Of a stretch of 64,000 nt of DNA, positions 40,274 through 47,925 are shown piece by piece. The stretch lies in contig NZ_CP146094.1 of assembly GCF_037023145.1 (NCBI RefSeq), positions 124,001 to 188,000 of the forward strand, read 5' to 3'. The position numbers and the translations under genes are program-made. The stretch is from Ralstonia sp. RRA (GTDB lineage: Bacteria > Pseudomonadota > Gammaproteobacteria > Burkholderiales > Burkholderiaceae). The notes beneath the pieces were generated by a model, which was not told where the DNA came from, ran no database searches, and saw only the letters and a list, made by a program, of their open reading frames with translations. Position 1 is the first letter of the stretch. The number at the start of each line of letters is the position of its first letter.

Positions 40274-40588
40274 TCAGTCGAGTAAGCCGTGCTCGCGGAA
40301 CAGCGTCACATCGTCAGATTCGGCTTTGGTTGGATCACCGCCCGCCGCAAACAGGGTCCGCACCGCCGGCGTAACGCCACCCTCCAGCCGGAGCAGCGCG
40401 GCGACGGCACTGAAATATCCCCGCGCCCGCTCGATAGCGGCATCCGGAAGCGTCGTGACAGTCATGCCTTTGCCATTCCCGCGCATTTCGATCCGGACGG
40501 AACCGGTTTGGTCGCCTTTGACAACCTGACCGACTTGCCCCTGGATGACAACAACGTTGCCCGCGGCGTCTGTGATGATCCGTGGCAT
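40274..40588 (-). CDS. Unknown soluble protein
   Basis: 104 aa from ATG 40588 (GGGAGTGACGC upstream); ATG 40642 would overlap the upstream gene by 47 bp. Begins MPRIITDAAGNVVVIQGQVG, a beta-rich half, then a helical half (ERARGYFSAVAALLRLEGGV). Function unknown. Confidence 0.6.
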   Translation of the reverse strand: MPRIITDAAGNVVVIQGQVGQVVKGDQTGSVRIEMRGNGKGMTVTTLPDAAIERARGYFSAVAALLRLEGGVTPAVRTLFAAGGDPTKAESDDVTLFREHGLLD

Positions 40589-40595
40589 CAACGCG

Positions 40596-40877
40596 TCACT
40601 CCCAAGGCCAATTTGGGCGGGTTTTCCGAGGCGAATCGACATGCAACGTGCCGGGTCCGCCGATACAAACGTAGAAGGTTGCGACGAGCACGAGGAAGAC
40701 GATGAGATAACGGACCCAGTCTGGAGCCCCGGCGATGTTCACGGCATTTCCGATGGCAAGCACCAATGCGACGGCGCAAATCGTCCAAGCAAGCTTATTC
40801 CAGCCCCCCAGGACAAGTCCTGCAAGGACGGTCATAACGGCAAAGAAAGCACTCGTTATCGCAATGATTTTCAGCAT
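40596..40877 (-). CDS. Small inner-membrane protein
   Basis: 93 aa from ATG 40877, beginning MLKIIAITSAFFAVMTVLAG. Three membrane helices (about 3-22, 24-44, 52-72) and a Pro/Arg-rich tail. Ribosome site weak. Function unknown. Confidence 0.6.
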   Translation of the reverse strand: MLKIIAITSAFFAVMTVLAGLVLGGWNKLAWTICAVALVLAIGNAVNIAGAPDWVRYLIVFLVLVATFYVCIGGPGTLHVDSPRKTRPNWPWE

Positions 40878-41247
40878 ATGTGAATCTCTAATATTGGCGC
40901 CCTGACGGCACCGCCGCGAAGCAACAGACTCCGCGCCTTCAACAACGCTATATCGGCAAACGTTCTGGATACTTAACCAATGGGGCATTCCAGCCGGTCC
41001 AGAGCCCTGGAGACCCACGAATAGCGATACCGCTGGGCTAACTCCCGAGCACGCACCCCTCTTTTACACTTGGGCACGCGGATTTCAAGAGTGGCCTGCG
41101 TTTCGGCCTAGACCGGCTTCCGAGACGAGTTCGGATCGAGGTGCGTCCGATTACCGGGTACTCCGGTACCGCGTTCCAATCCGGATTTCCGAATCAGCCG
41201 ACAGCCGCCGGCGGAAATCAGTTGGGCCGTGCGGGCAGCAAAAGAGG
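40878..41247. other. Stretch without a confident gene
   Basis: Contains GC-rich inverted repeats near 40900-40930 and 41150-41170 (GGGTACTCCGGTACC). A 68-codon minus-strand frame at 41108-41314 overlaps the upstream gene and looks random. May hold a leader or promoter for the genes below 40877. Confidence 0.45.
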
Positions 41248-41634
41248 TCAGGGCTTTTCGATGAAACGAGCTCGTTGGCAGCCCCGATTCCCGTTCGGAT
41301 CCGGCGTATTGCAAAGCGCTCCTAGATCCTTGGATGTCTGCTTTGCGACTACGCCAGGCACGTAGGCGTATCCGATGAGTTTCCTTGGAACCCGATATTC
41401 CCAGGTTCCATCTGAGATTTGCTTGAAATAGACGACATCAAGCAAATGCCCCTTCGCCCATTTGTCTGGGACCAGCCCAAGCTGTGCAGCCCGGTACATG
41501 AGGAATGAACCGTCTGCGCCTATCTGGAATAGGTAACTCGTACCAAGGAGATACGCAGCTGCAGCAAAAATCACCCCCATCACGATGAGGGCAACATCTT
41601 GGCCTTCGACTTTTCGGCGGTTGGGCATCTTCAT
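41248..41634 (-). CDS. Membrane-anchored protein
   Basis: 128 aa. One N-terminal helix (DVALIVMGVIFAAAAYLLG, residues 13-31) then ~95 residues with two Cys near the end (GALCNTPDPNGNRGCQRARF). Possibly periplasmic. ATG 41634, with MKM giving two possible starts. Function unknown. Confidence 0.62.
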   Translation of the reverse strand: MKMPNRRKVEGQDVALIVMGVIFAAAAYLLGTSYLFQIGADGSFLMYRAAQLGLVPDKWAKGHLLDVVYFKQISDGTWEYRVPRKLIGYAYVPGVVAKQTSKDLGALCNTPDPNGNRGCQRARFIEKP

Positions 41635-41644
41635 TCCGTTCGGT

Positions 41645-42037
41645 TCAGTTCAAGAACCAGTTTAGTGGCGCCGGCGTGCCGCGCGCGGCAGTCGCCTGGA
41701 CCTGATGTACCTGGTCCGACAGCGCTTTCCCCAATTCGCCAGGAGCGACCTGCTCGATGCATCCCGCCAAGCTGACCGCCGGCCCGGCAAGCTGACACTG
41801 CCGAAAGTCCGCAACGGCTTGGGCCTTGTGTGGATCGCCTGAAGCCCACGCGTTTAGCCTTCCCTCCACGAACTCAGAAGACATTGCCGATGCCGCGGTG
41901 AACTGCCCTACCACGAACGCGGCCGAGATCGCGATGAGCGTGATGGTGGCATTGCGAGCGATTCGCTCGACGTTGGCCCAGCGCTTGACGTCTTTCATAC
42001 GGTCCTTCCAGCTCACACCCTGTTCAATTCGATTCAT
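41645..42037 (-). CDS. Membrane-anchored protein with a Cys pair
   Basis: 130 aa from ATG 42037 (TAGGAGATGGTC upstream). One membrane helix (ITLIAISAAFVVGQFTA, about 32-48) then a helical domain with two Cys (DFRQCQLAG, SLAGCIEQVA). Probably periplasmic-facing. Function unknown. Confidence 0.62.
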   Translation of the reverse strand: MNRIEQGVSWKDRMKDVKRWANVERIARNATITLIAISAAFVVGQFTAASAMSSEFVEGRLNAWASGDPHKAQAVADFRQCQLAGPAVSLAGCIEQVAPGELGKALSDQVHQVQATAARGTPAPLNWFLN

Positions 42038-42122
42038 GACCATCTCCTAGATTGGGCACGCTGCCCATACCTAGAAATGGCACCCAGTCGGCAAAACCGG
42101 CAACGCAAGTTACACATTTCAA

Positions 42123-42353
42123 CTATTTGGAGAGTCGTGTGGAATCGGGCATGCCGTCGGAACTATCGACTGTGACTGCTCCGCACTCGATTCGGCCGAT
42201 CTGGATGTCCAGCGGGAAGAGGGTTAGGCCATAGCAAACTGCCTCACTAGTGGCATTGCAGATGTTCCAGGCCTCCTCTGCGGACGTAGCCCCGCACGTG
42301 GCGCAACGCCTCGCTTCGGCGCTCGCAATGCTGGGGCTCTGAGGGGTGTTCAT
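42123..42353 (-). CDS. Small Cys-rich protein
   Basis: 76 aa from ATG 42353 (GGAGGCATTC upstream). RRCATCG near residue 19 plus later Cys (NICNATSEAVC, IECGAVT) suggest a zinc site. No signal peptide. Function unknown. Confidence 0.58.
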   Translation of the reverse strand: MNTPQSPSIASAEARRCATCGATSAEEAWNICNATSEAVCYGLTLFPLDIQIGRIECGAVTVDSSDGMPDSTRLSK

Positions 42354-42584
42354 GAATGCCTCCACACGTTATTCCGGATCACTCACATTTCCTCTGGATG
42401 GGCGGGGATGTCGGGCCGGTACCGGGATCGCCTCCCATCGTCGCTGCGTGTCTCCGGCCAGATCCACCTAACCACTTGGCGACATCCGTGGGCGCCTGCG
42501 TGGTGCAGGTCACGACCACTGCCCGGGTAAGGCCCGGTTGATGGAGACTCCGGTTGCCCGCCGCATCCTCACGCCTCAATTTCC

Positions 42585-42866
42585 TTAACGGATTTCGCAG
42601 GAACGCTTGGATCCGCTGCGACTCTTCGCTTGGCGCCGATCCCATTGTGCCGACGCAAAGTTCACGGTGCTCAGGACAAACACCGGAAGCGCGAAGATGA
42701 GGAACGCAAAAACGCTCACGGCGAACGCGAGGATATTGCCGTCCAGCAAGAATGTAACGCCCGCGGTGCCGGCGAGGAGCAAGCCAAGGATGCTCGCAAA
42801 GAGGAGGAGCGCCGCCGTCCTTTCGGTTCTCCAGAAGAGGCGGATGTCTTCAAGCATTTCGTGCAC
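42585..42866 (-). CDS. Small inner-membrane protein
   Basis: 93 aa from GTG 42866 (AAGGAGAATGAA upstream). Two membrane helices (about 18-40 and 44-68) and a basic tail. Function unknown. Confidence 0.6.
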   Translation of the reverse strand: MHEMLEDIRLFWRTERTAALLLFASILGLLLAGTAGVTFLLDGNILAFAVSVFAFLIFALPVFVLSTVNFASAQWDRRQAKSRSGSKRSCEIR

Positions 42867-42941
42867 TTCATTCTCCTTCCGTTCGGGATTGAATCCACAG
42901 CGGTTGCTGCGGGACTTCGTTGCTATGGACAGAACCGGTGT

Positions 42942-43154
42942 TCAGTGAAGCGTGTCGCCATTCAGCACACGCACCGCCTGAACGGCCGCAGCCTCGTCTT
43001 CGGCGCTGCCGACGGCGTTGTCCTTGGCATCGTGCAGACGCCACTTGCCGATCGCGCGGCTTGGCACGAACTCGTACGCAAATGGGCCGGTGGCGTACGA
43101 CAGCTGCTCCTCATTGATCCGGAATCGGCCATTGGTGCTGTGACGGTTTGTCAA
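42942..43154 (-). CDS. Unknown small protein
   Basis: 70 aa from TTG 43154 (GGGAGCAACCT upstream). Begins MTNRHSTNGRFRINEEQLSY and contains AIGKWRLHDAKDNAVGSAED, a beta-strand-rich layout. No Cys or membrane segment. Function unknown. Confidence 0.56.
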   Translation of the reverse strand: MTNRHSTNGRFRINEEQLSYATGPFAYEFVPSRAIGKWRLHDAKDNAVGSAEDEAAAVQAVRVLNGDTLH

Positions 43155-43235
43155 AGGTTGCTCCCTGGATAAATGGAATTCGTACGGATGACCGCTGCGG
43201 CCACAAACGCCCCGCCATCTGGGGTCGACACGTGG

Positions 43236-43766
43236 CTACGCGGCCGGATCACTTTGACCGAACACATTGTTGAGCTTGCACCGGCCCAGATTGTCTTTCT
43301 CCAACATGCCCGCTCTCAGCATCGCGTCGATGGTCCGCTGGTCGACCTGGGAAGTCTTGCCTATGCTGTGCATCACAAAACGCCCGCTCTTCGAGTCGAA
43401 GACCACGGATTCGCCGGCGTTGACCCGATTGATGATCTTTTGCTGCGCGGCGCTCGGCTTTGGCACGGTCGCTTTGCCCCCTTTACTGCAGTAGCTGAGC
43501 GGAATGTGGGTACCCAACTTTAGGAGGATGTCCGCATGCGCATGCCGGTTTGCCTCCTCTGGCCGCATGTCGAAGGCCAGGTAGGCCGGCGTTCCACTTG
43601 AGATCACCCGCGCCGCCTGCTGGCCGATCAACCCCGATATCTCCGATGTGGCGTCCTTGAGCGCCTGGGCCCGCATCTCCCATGGCAATTCGCCAATCTC
43701 ACGTGCGGCGCGCGTGTACTCACCGCCCTCGCCAAACGCCTCGTATGGAATGTGCTCGTACTGCAT
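43236..43766 (-). CDS. Unknown soluble protein
   Basis: 176 aa from ATG 43766 (AAGGGAGATGAAC upstream). Helical N-terminus (YTRAAREIGELPWEMRAQAL), a strand-rich middle (RVISSGTPAYLAFDMRPEEA) and a C-terminal helical part. No membrane segment. No family recognised. Confidence 0.66.
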   Translation of the reverse strand: MQYEHIPYEAFGEGGEYTRAAREIGELPWEMRAQALKDATSEISGLIGQQAARVISSGTPAYLAFDMRPEEANRHAHADILLKLGTHIPLSYCSKGGKATVPKPSAAQQKIINRVNAGESVVFDSKSGRFVMHSIGKTSQVDQRTIDAMLRAGMLEKDNLGRCKLNNVFGQSDPAA

Positions 43767-43836
43767 GTTCATCTCCCTTCTCAGGCGCGTGCCCGTATTG
43801 CCGCTGATCGGCTTTCGTCCAACGCAGTCGGTCGTG

Positions 43837-44373
43837 TCAGACGAGATCAGGCTCATCGCGAACCAAGAGCTTCCCTTCCGAGAAGGTGAATTCCTTTTCC
43901 TCATAGGAATGGCGCGAGGTCTCAAGCCGCAGGAAGCCCCAGATGGACCCATCCTCCACTAGGCGGGCAGAACTGACGCTGACCACTCGGGCCTGAATCA
44001 ACCCGCCACGCCGCGTGGCCAGCAACTGTGGCTCACCGGAAATCGAAATCCCTGCCGCACTGAGCATCGCATTCAACTGTGCACCGGCTGCATCGCGTCC
44101 TGCCCTCACCCGTTCCTTCATCTTGTCGGTCAAAGCGGACCGTGCCGCCTGATAGTTGTGAATGAGCTCATCGGCGCCGTCGCCCAGAGCCCGCTTGATG
44201 TGTTCCAGGCTGCGGCCGGAGACATCTCGTTCGTCAAGCAGCAGATTGAAGATCACGGACGCGCCAAAGCGGTCGTTTGCAGTGTTCACGGCTTCCACGA
44301 TGGCCGCCGGATCGAAGTGCGCCGCAGGACCGGCATCAGGCTGGGTTGCTGATTCACAGATGGCTTCAGGCAT
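43837..44373 (-). CDS. Unknown soluble helical protein
   Basis: 178 aa. Helical through residue ~115 (SLEHIKRALGDGADELIHNY), then a beta-rich C-terminal part (QARVVSVSSARLVEDGSIWG). No membrane segment. The start overlaps a small upstream frame by 8 bp. No family recognised. Confidence 0.66.
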   Translation of the reverse strand: MPEAICESATQPDAGPAAHFDPAAIVEAVNTANDRFGASVIFNLLLDERDVSGRSLEHIKRALGDGADELIHNYQAARSALTDKMKERVRAGRDAAGAQLNAMLSAAGISISGEPQLLATRRGGLIQARVVSVSSARLVEDGSIWGFLRLETSRHSYEEKEFTFSEGKLLVRDEPDLV

Positions 44374-44605
44374 AGATCCTCTCGTTCATGTCAGCCGTAC
44401 GTGCTCGAGCTACCCAATATATCGACGGCGCGCAGCAGATCCAGTTCCGCTGATGAGTCACAACCATGCGCTCGACGCCCACGGTGCTGCCGCAACCGCC
44501 CTGCACTCCCGATAGGAATTTGCCGTTGCGTCTCCGACAGTCGTTCCGCCGTTCCCAGTAAACCTGGTTACCTTGCGCGTCCTGTTCCATAAAGGAATCT
44601 GTCAA
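44366..44605 (-). CDS. Possible small Cys-containing protein
   Basis: 79 codons from TTG 44605 (GGAGCGC upstream) or from ATG 44590 (MEQDAQGNQVYWERRNDCRR). Its end overlaps the next gene by 8 bp, as in coupled genes. Composition is plausible but the start is weak. Confidence 0.42.
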   Translation of the reverse strand: MTDSFMEQDAQGNQVYWERRNDCRRRNGKFLSGVQGGCGSTVGVERMVVTHQRNWICCAPSIYWVARARTADMNERIYA

Positions 44606-44645
44606 GCGCTCCGAATGGCAAGGCGCGGTGCAGATGACGCCTTAC

Positions 44646-46148
44646 TCAAGCGCCGCCAGCTGGAGCAATACCTCGAAGCGCCGCAAAGATCGCGTCGAAA
44701 TACCCATTGAGTGCAAGCCGCTCCTCACCCACTGGGTACGCCCGAAGGTCCGCATCCTCTTCAGCCATTTCCTGTTGGGATGTGCCCAATACTAGGTAGG
44801 GGCTGATTTGGCCTCGTGCGGCCAAGCCATCCTGGACATACGCCTCGAACGCCCGGGCAATCATCTCGTGGCGCTGATACCAGTACTCACCCTGGCGTGG
44901 CATTCCCGCAATCTTCCAAGCGTCTCGGAGGAACTCGGACGCCTGCCCTGTCCTTCCGGTGAAGCTCAAGATCTCTCGCAACGCTGGGAGCAACTTAGGC
45001 GCCGATGGGTGTGATGCGGCTGGGAAGGCCCAATCGTGCAATGACAGGTAACCATCTGCAAGCCTGAAGTAGGAAGGGTTGACCCACTGGACGAGATAGG
45101 CATCTAAGGCATGCCACCATTCGTGCGCCACCGAGCCGGCACCGCGCTTGCGGGTGTAATTGAAGCAACGCAGCCCGGGCTCGTAATGGGCAAGCGCCCG
45201 CCCGACGCCGCGCGCCCCTACGGCCAGCGCCAGCCCCTTGAGCCCGATCCAACGTGGCTTCAAGCCGAGAAAGGCGGCCAGATCGTGCAAAGCGTCATAG
45301 AGCTCGTTGACCCACAGTTGCCGCTCGGCCTGTCCCAAGGATTCCCCAAACTGGATGCCGCGGAAGCCAAACACGCCCATCAACTCTTCTGGCGTGACGT
45401 CTCGCCCTTTCCGGTGGTCTGCGCCAACCCGTTCAATCTCCCGCGCTCGAGCGGCCCTGCCGGCACCGACCGCGCTTGTGCCTTTCGCAATGTGTTGACG
45501 GGCTGACTCCAATGCCTCTGCTCTGGTCAGGATTTTCTCGGCGAGCAATGTGTAGCGGTTCCCCTCCACCCGCCCGACGGCCCAGGTGCCGTCTGTGAGT
45601 TTCACGGGGACGATGGCCGAATCGAAGGCGTGGGCGTTTTCAGGCCATCCGAGATCCGGCAGCCAGGTTGCGAGAGCCAATTGGCGCAACGTCAGGTTGA
45701 ATGGCCCGCGCAATCGCCGCGATCCCCGGCCCAGCGCAAGGAATACCTGGACGCCCCGATCACGCAAGGAGAGGTTAGGCAGGTTGGGAAGTTCGAATCC
45801 TGCCGCGCAGGCGAGATCATTCGGCATGCGTTCCACGTCTGCAACAGTCCGAGCACGCTCGAAGAGATCTCGGATGAGGGGAGCAGCCCGCTCGAAGGCA
45901 ATCTGCCAGTCGCGAGCACTGCACTCTTTCATGCCCGATTTAGGGCGGCTGGCAAATCCTGAATAGAGGACCGCCAGTTTGGCCACGACCTCGCACGGTC
46001 GCCCTTCATCGATCCACAGCTTCCAATCAGGCTCTGGCCAGAAGTCAGCCAGGCAGACCGCCTTCCCCTCATTCACCTCGGCATCATTGGAGCGGTGCTT
46101 GTGGGCGTAGGGAATCGTCTCGCCGGCATCGTCAATCTCAGATCTCAT
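44646..46148 (-). CDS. LPD1-type zincin-like protein
   Basis: 500 aa. An HExxH site, SVAHEWWHALDAYL, with His342, Glu343 and His346, sits in a context (GAGS-AHEW-HALD) typical of the LPD1 domain found in large polyvalent proteins of phages and mobile elements. The N-terminal ~300 residues contain a strand-rich segment (FDSAIVPVKLTDGTWAVGRV) and a helical region. LPD1 domains are predicted metallopeptidases; substrate unknown. No signal peptide, so cytoplasmic or co-transferred. A free-standing single-domain version is less usual. Confidence 0.7.
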   Translation of the reverse strand: MRSEIDDAGETIPYAHKHRSNDAEVNEGKAVCLADFWPEPDWKLWIDEGRPCEVVAKLAVLYSGFASRPKSGMKECSARDWQIAFERAAPLIRDLFERARTVADVERMPNDLACAAGFELPNLPNLSLRDRGVQVFLALGRGSRRLRGPFNLTLRQLALATWLPDLGWPENAHAFDSAIVPVKLTDGTWAVGRVEGNRYTLLAEKILTRAEALESARQHIAKGTSAVGAGRAARAREIERVGADHRKGRDVTPEELMGVFGFRGIQFGESLGQAERQLWVNELYDALHDLAAFLGLKPRWIGLKGLALAVGARGVGRALAHYEPGLRCFNYTRKRGAGSVAHEWWHALDAYLVQWVNPSYFRLADGYLSLHDWAFPAASHPSAPKLLPALREILSFTGRTGQASEFLRDAWKIAGMPRQGEYWYQRHEMIARAFEAYVQDGLAARGQISPYLVLGTSQQEMAEEDADLRAYPVGEERLALNGYFDAIFAALRGIAPAGGA

Positions 46149-46187
46149 GGCAGTCTCCTCCCGACAGGAAACCGCTGGCGATGCCGG

Positions 46188-46469
46188 TTAAAGGTTGCCA
46201 TATTCACGCCCTCCACCAGCAGCAAGCCTGCATCCCACAGCTTCCAAACGGGAATTTGCACTGCGCTCACCTCTTAGGCGACACCGACTGGTCGGTTGGC
46301 AGACCTGATTGCCGTTGAAGACCCAGGCTCGGCAGGTCCGCCAGCCGCGCGTGACGGCCGATTCATTCGCCCACGGACGCGCGCCCGCCAGTTGGCACCA
46401 CCACTCTCCGCTGGGATCCTGCGCGCGAATGCACTGCCGCCGCGTAGCTGTACGGCCTTCATGCGACAT
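46188..46469 (-). CDS. Small Cys/Trp-rich protein after the recombinase
   Basis: 93 aa from ATG 46469, inside the end of the recombinase gene, with GAGGGTGAGCTT upstream. Contains GEWWCQLAGARPWANESAVT and CRAWVFNGNQVCQPTSRCR. Another frame at 46462-46274 is also coupled (ATGA) but has a less protein-like composition. Uncertain which is real. Confidence 0.45.
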   Translation of the reverse strand: MSHEGRTATRRQCIRAQDPSGEWWCQLAGARPWANESAVTRGWRTCRAWVFNGNQVCQPTSRCRLRGERSANSRLEAVGCRLAAGGGREYGNL

Positions 46470-47925
46470 CAAGCTCACCCTCTGCATCTTCCTTGCCGGA
46501 ACCGGGCGAACCACCGTCAATCACCACGAGCATGTTGTCCAGGTAGGTGGCACTCGTCTCCAACGGCGTATCGGCCATCACGCGAACGTGCACCCGCGAC
46601 TTGAGGATCGCCTCCAGATCCGCCTGAAGCGGCGGCGTCGGCTGGCCCATCTCCCCGAATGTCACAAACTCGTACGGAACGGTCGTGTCCTGCGGACGCC
46701 GCCTGCCCATCGCCCTGGTGCCGACCATGTACAGACTGATGAAGCCGTGTTGATCAAGCGCCGCCGACATCGCCTCGATGTGAGGCTGCAGGGCGTCCAA
46801 CTCAGCGACCGCGCGATTCTTGTGAACCTCGCCCATATTCACCACCGTTCCGCAATACGCGCTGATGATGTTGACCCGTGAGTGGCCAAGTAGCCGGGCC
46901 ACCAGCTGGGCAGCAACCCGGGTCTCCCCACGCAAAGGACTGTTGCCGCCTCGGATCGCACTCTTTACGCCAGAAAGGTGCTCGAACTCGTTGTTGGCCA
47001 CCTCGTGGCGCAGTCCATGAAGCGTGACGCCGAGGTCCGCCTTGGTCAGACCGAACTTCCGAGCCAGGTACGACAGGTGATTGGCATTGGCCTGCAGGGA
47101 TTTCCCCGGCCAGCCGAGGTGACCATCACGGTCGCGGACCACCGACTGGAGTTCCTTGAGCACGGCCAGCTTCTCAGGCGTATCCAGGGGAAGCACGCGA
47201 TACCGCCCGCCCTTCGTACCCTTCTTGATCGGAAGGCCAGTGCCACTCGCCGCGATGGCCGCCTTCAATTCGTCCCGAGTCACGTTGACATCGCTGAATG
47301 CGAGGATGTTCGTCACGCCGCCCTGATCGATCGTGGCGTACGGACGAATACACACCATCTCGAGCCGACGCAGACCCCAGGTTCGTCCCGCCAGGAGCAT
47401 GAGCCCCGCGCGTTCGTCGGCCGCCCGGATCTGAGCGAGCTTTCCGTCGATGTCCACGCCGTTGCCGGACCAGCTCTTGTCCACCTGCGCAGAGAGCGTG
47501 CGCTTGGCAGCATCCGGGTCATCCTTCACGAAATCCTCGGTGGGCCCAATCATGTCGGCCTTGCCAATCCAGGAAGCGAAAATACGGAATGCCGTCAGAC
47601 GGTTCTGAATGGTTGATGCGGACTTCCCCTCATCCAACCATTTCTTCACGAGCGCCTGCATGTGCTTCTTCCGGAAGCTGTGGATAGTCTCAAAGCGGAA
47701 TCCGAGCAGCTTCAGTTCCTCGAAACCCAGAAAGAGAATCTTCGAACGTGCTTCCTGGGTACGATCCGATGCGCGCCGATCTCCCCGGACAGTCCGGAGG
47801 TTCTCTGGCTTCTTGATCAGATCGGTAAGCTGCTTCTTCCAGTTCCACGAGGTCGAGTACATGCCTTCCGTCCCCTTCCGGCTTGGATTTCGCCCCGTCC
47901 CAGTCCCTTCGAAAAAATCATCCAT
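46459..47925 (-). CDS. Tyrosine recombinase (integrase)
   Basis: 488 aa from ATG 47925 (CGGAGCCAAGCG upstream). N-terminal SAM-like core-binding domain (about 80-125, ALVKKWLDEGKSASTIQNRL) then the catalytic domain with Arg in WGLRRLE (about 186), the HGLRH box (His303, Arg306), LLGHSR (His348) and the nucleophile Tyr357 in ISAYCG. The layout resembles the Integrase_1/Phage_int_SAM_2 group. About 130 residues follow the Tyr, an unusually long extension. Possible jobs: element integration, multimer resolution or local inversion. Confidence 0.88.
   Translation of the reverse strand: MDDFFEGTGTGRNPSRKGTEGMYSTSWNWKKQLTDLIKKPENLRTVRGDRRASDRTQEARSKILFLGFEELKLLGFRFETIHSFRKKHMQALVKKWLDEGKSASTIQNRLTAFRIFASWIGKADMIGPTEDFVKDDPDAAKRTLSAQVDKSWSGNGVDIDGKLAQIRAADERAGLMLLAGRTWGLRRLEMVCIRPYATIDQGGVTNILAFSDVNVTRDELKAAIAASGTGLPIKKGTKGGRYRVLPLDTPEKLAVLKELQSVVRDRDGHLGWPGKSLQANANHLSYLARKFGLTKADLGVTLHGLRHEVANNEFEHLSGVKSAIRGGNSPLRGETRVAAQLVARLLGHSRVNIISAYCGTVVNMGEVHKNRAVAELDALQPHIEAMSAALDQHGFISLYMVGTRAMGRRRPQDTTVPYEFVTFGEMGQPTPPLQADLEAILKSRVHVRVMADTPLETSATYLDNMLVVIDGGSPGSGKEDAEGELDVA

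Noticed and set aside
44158..44515. Plus-strand frames across 44-44.5 kb
   Set aside because: Antisense to well-formed minus-strand genes, with no ribosome site or recognisable domain.
3360..44605. Integron-like gene-cassette array
   Set aside because: Small genes in one orientation with hairpins between them suggested attC sites, but no GTTRRRY core sites, no integrase of the IntI type and irregular junctions were seen; many genes overlap, which cassettes do not.
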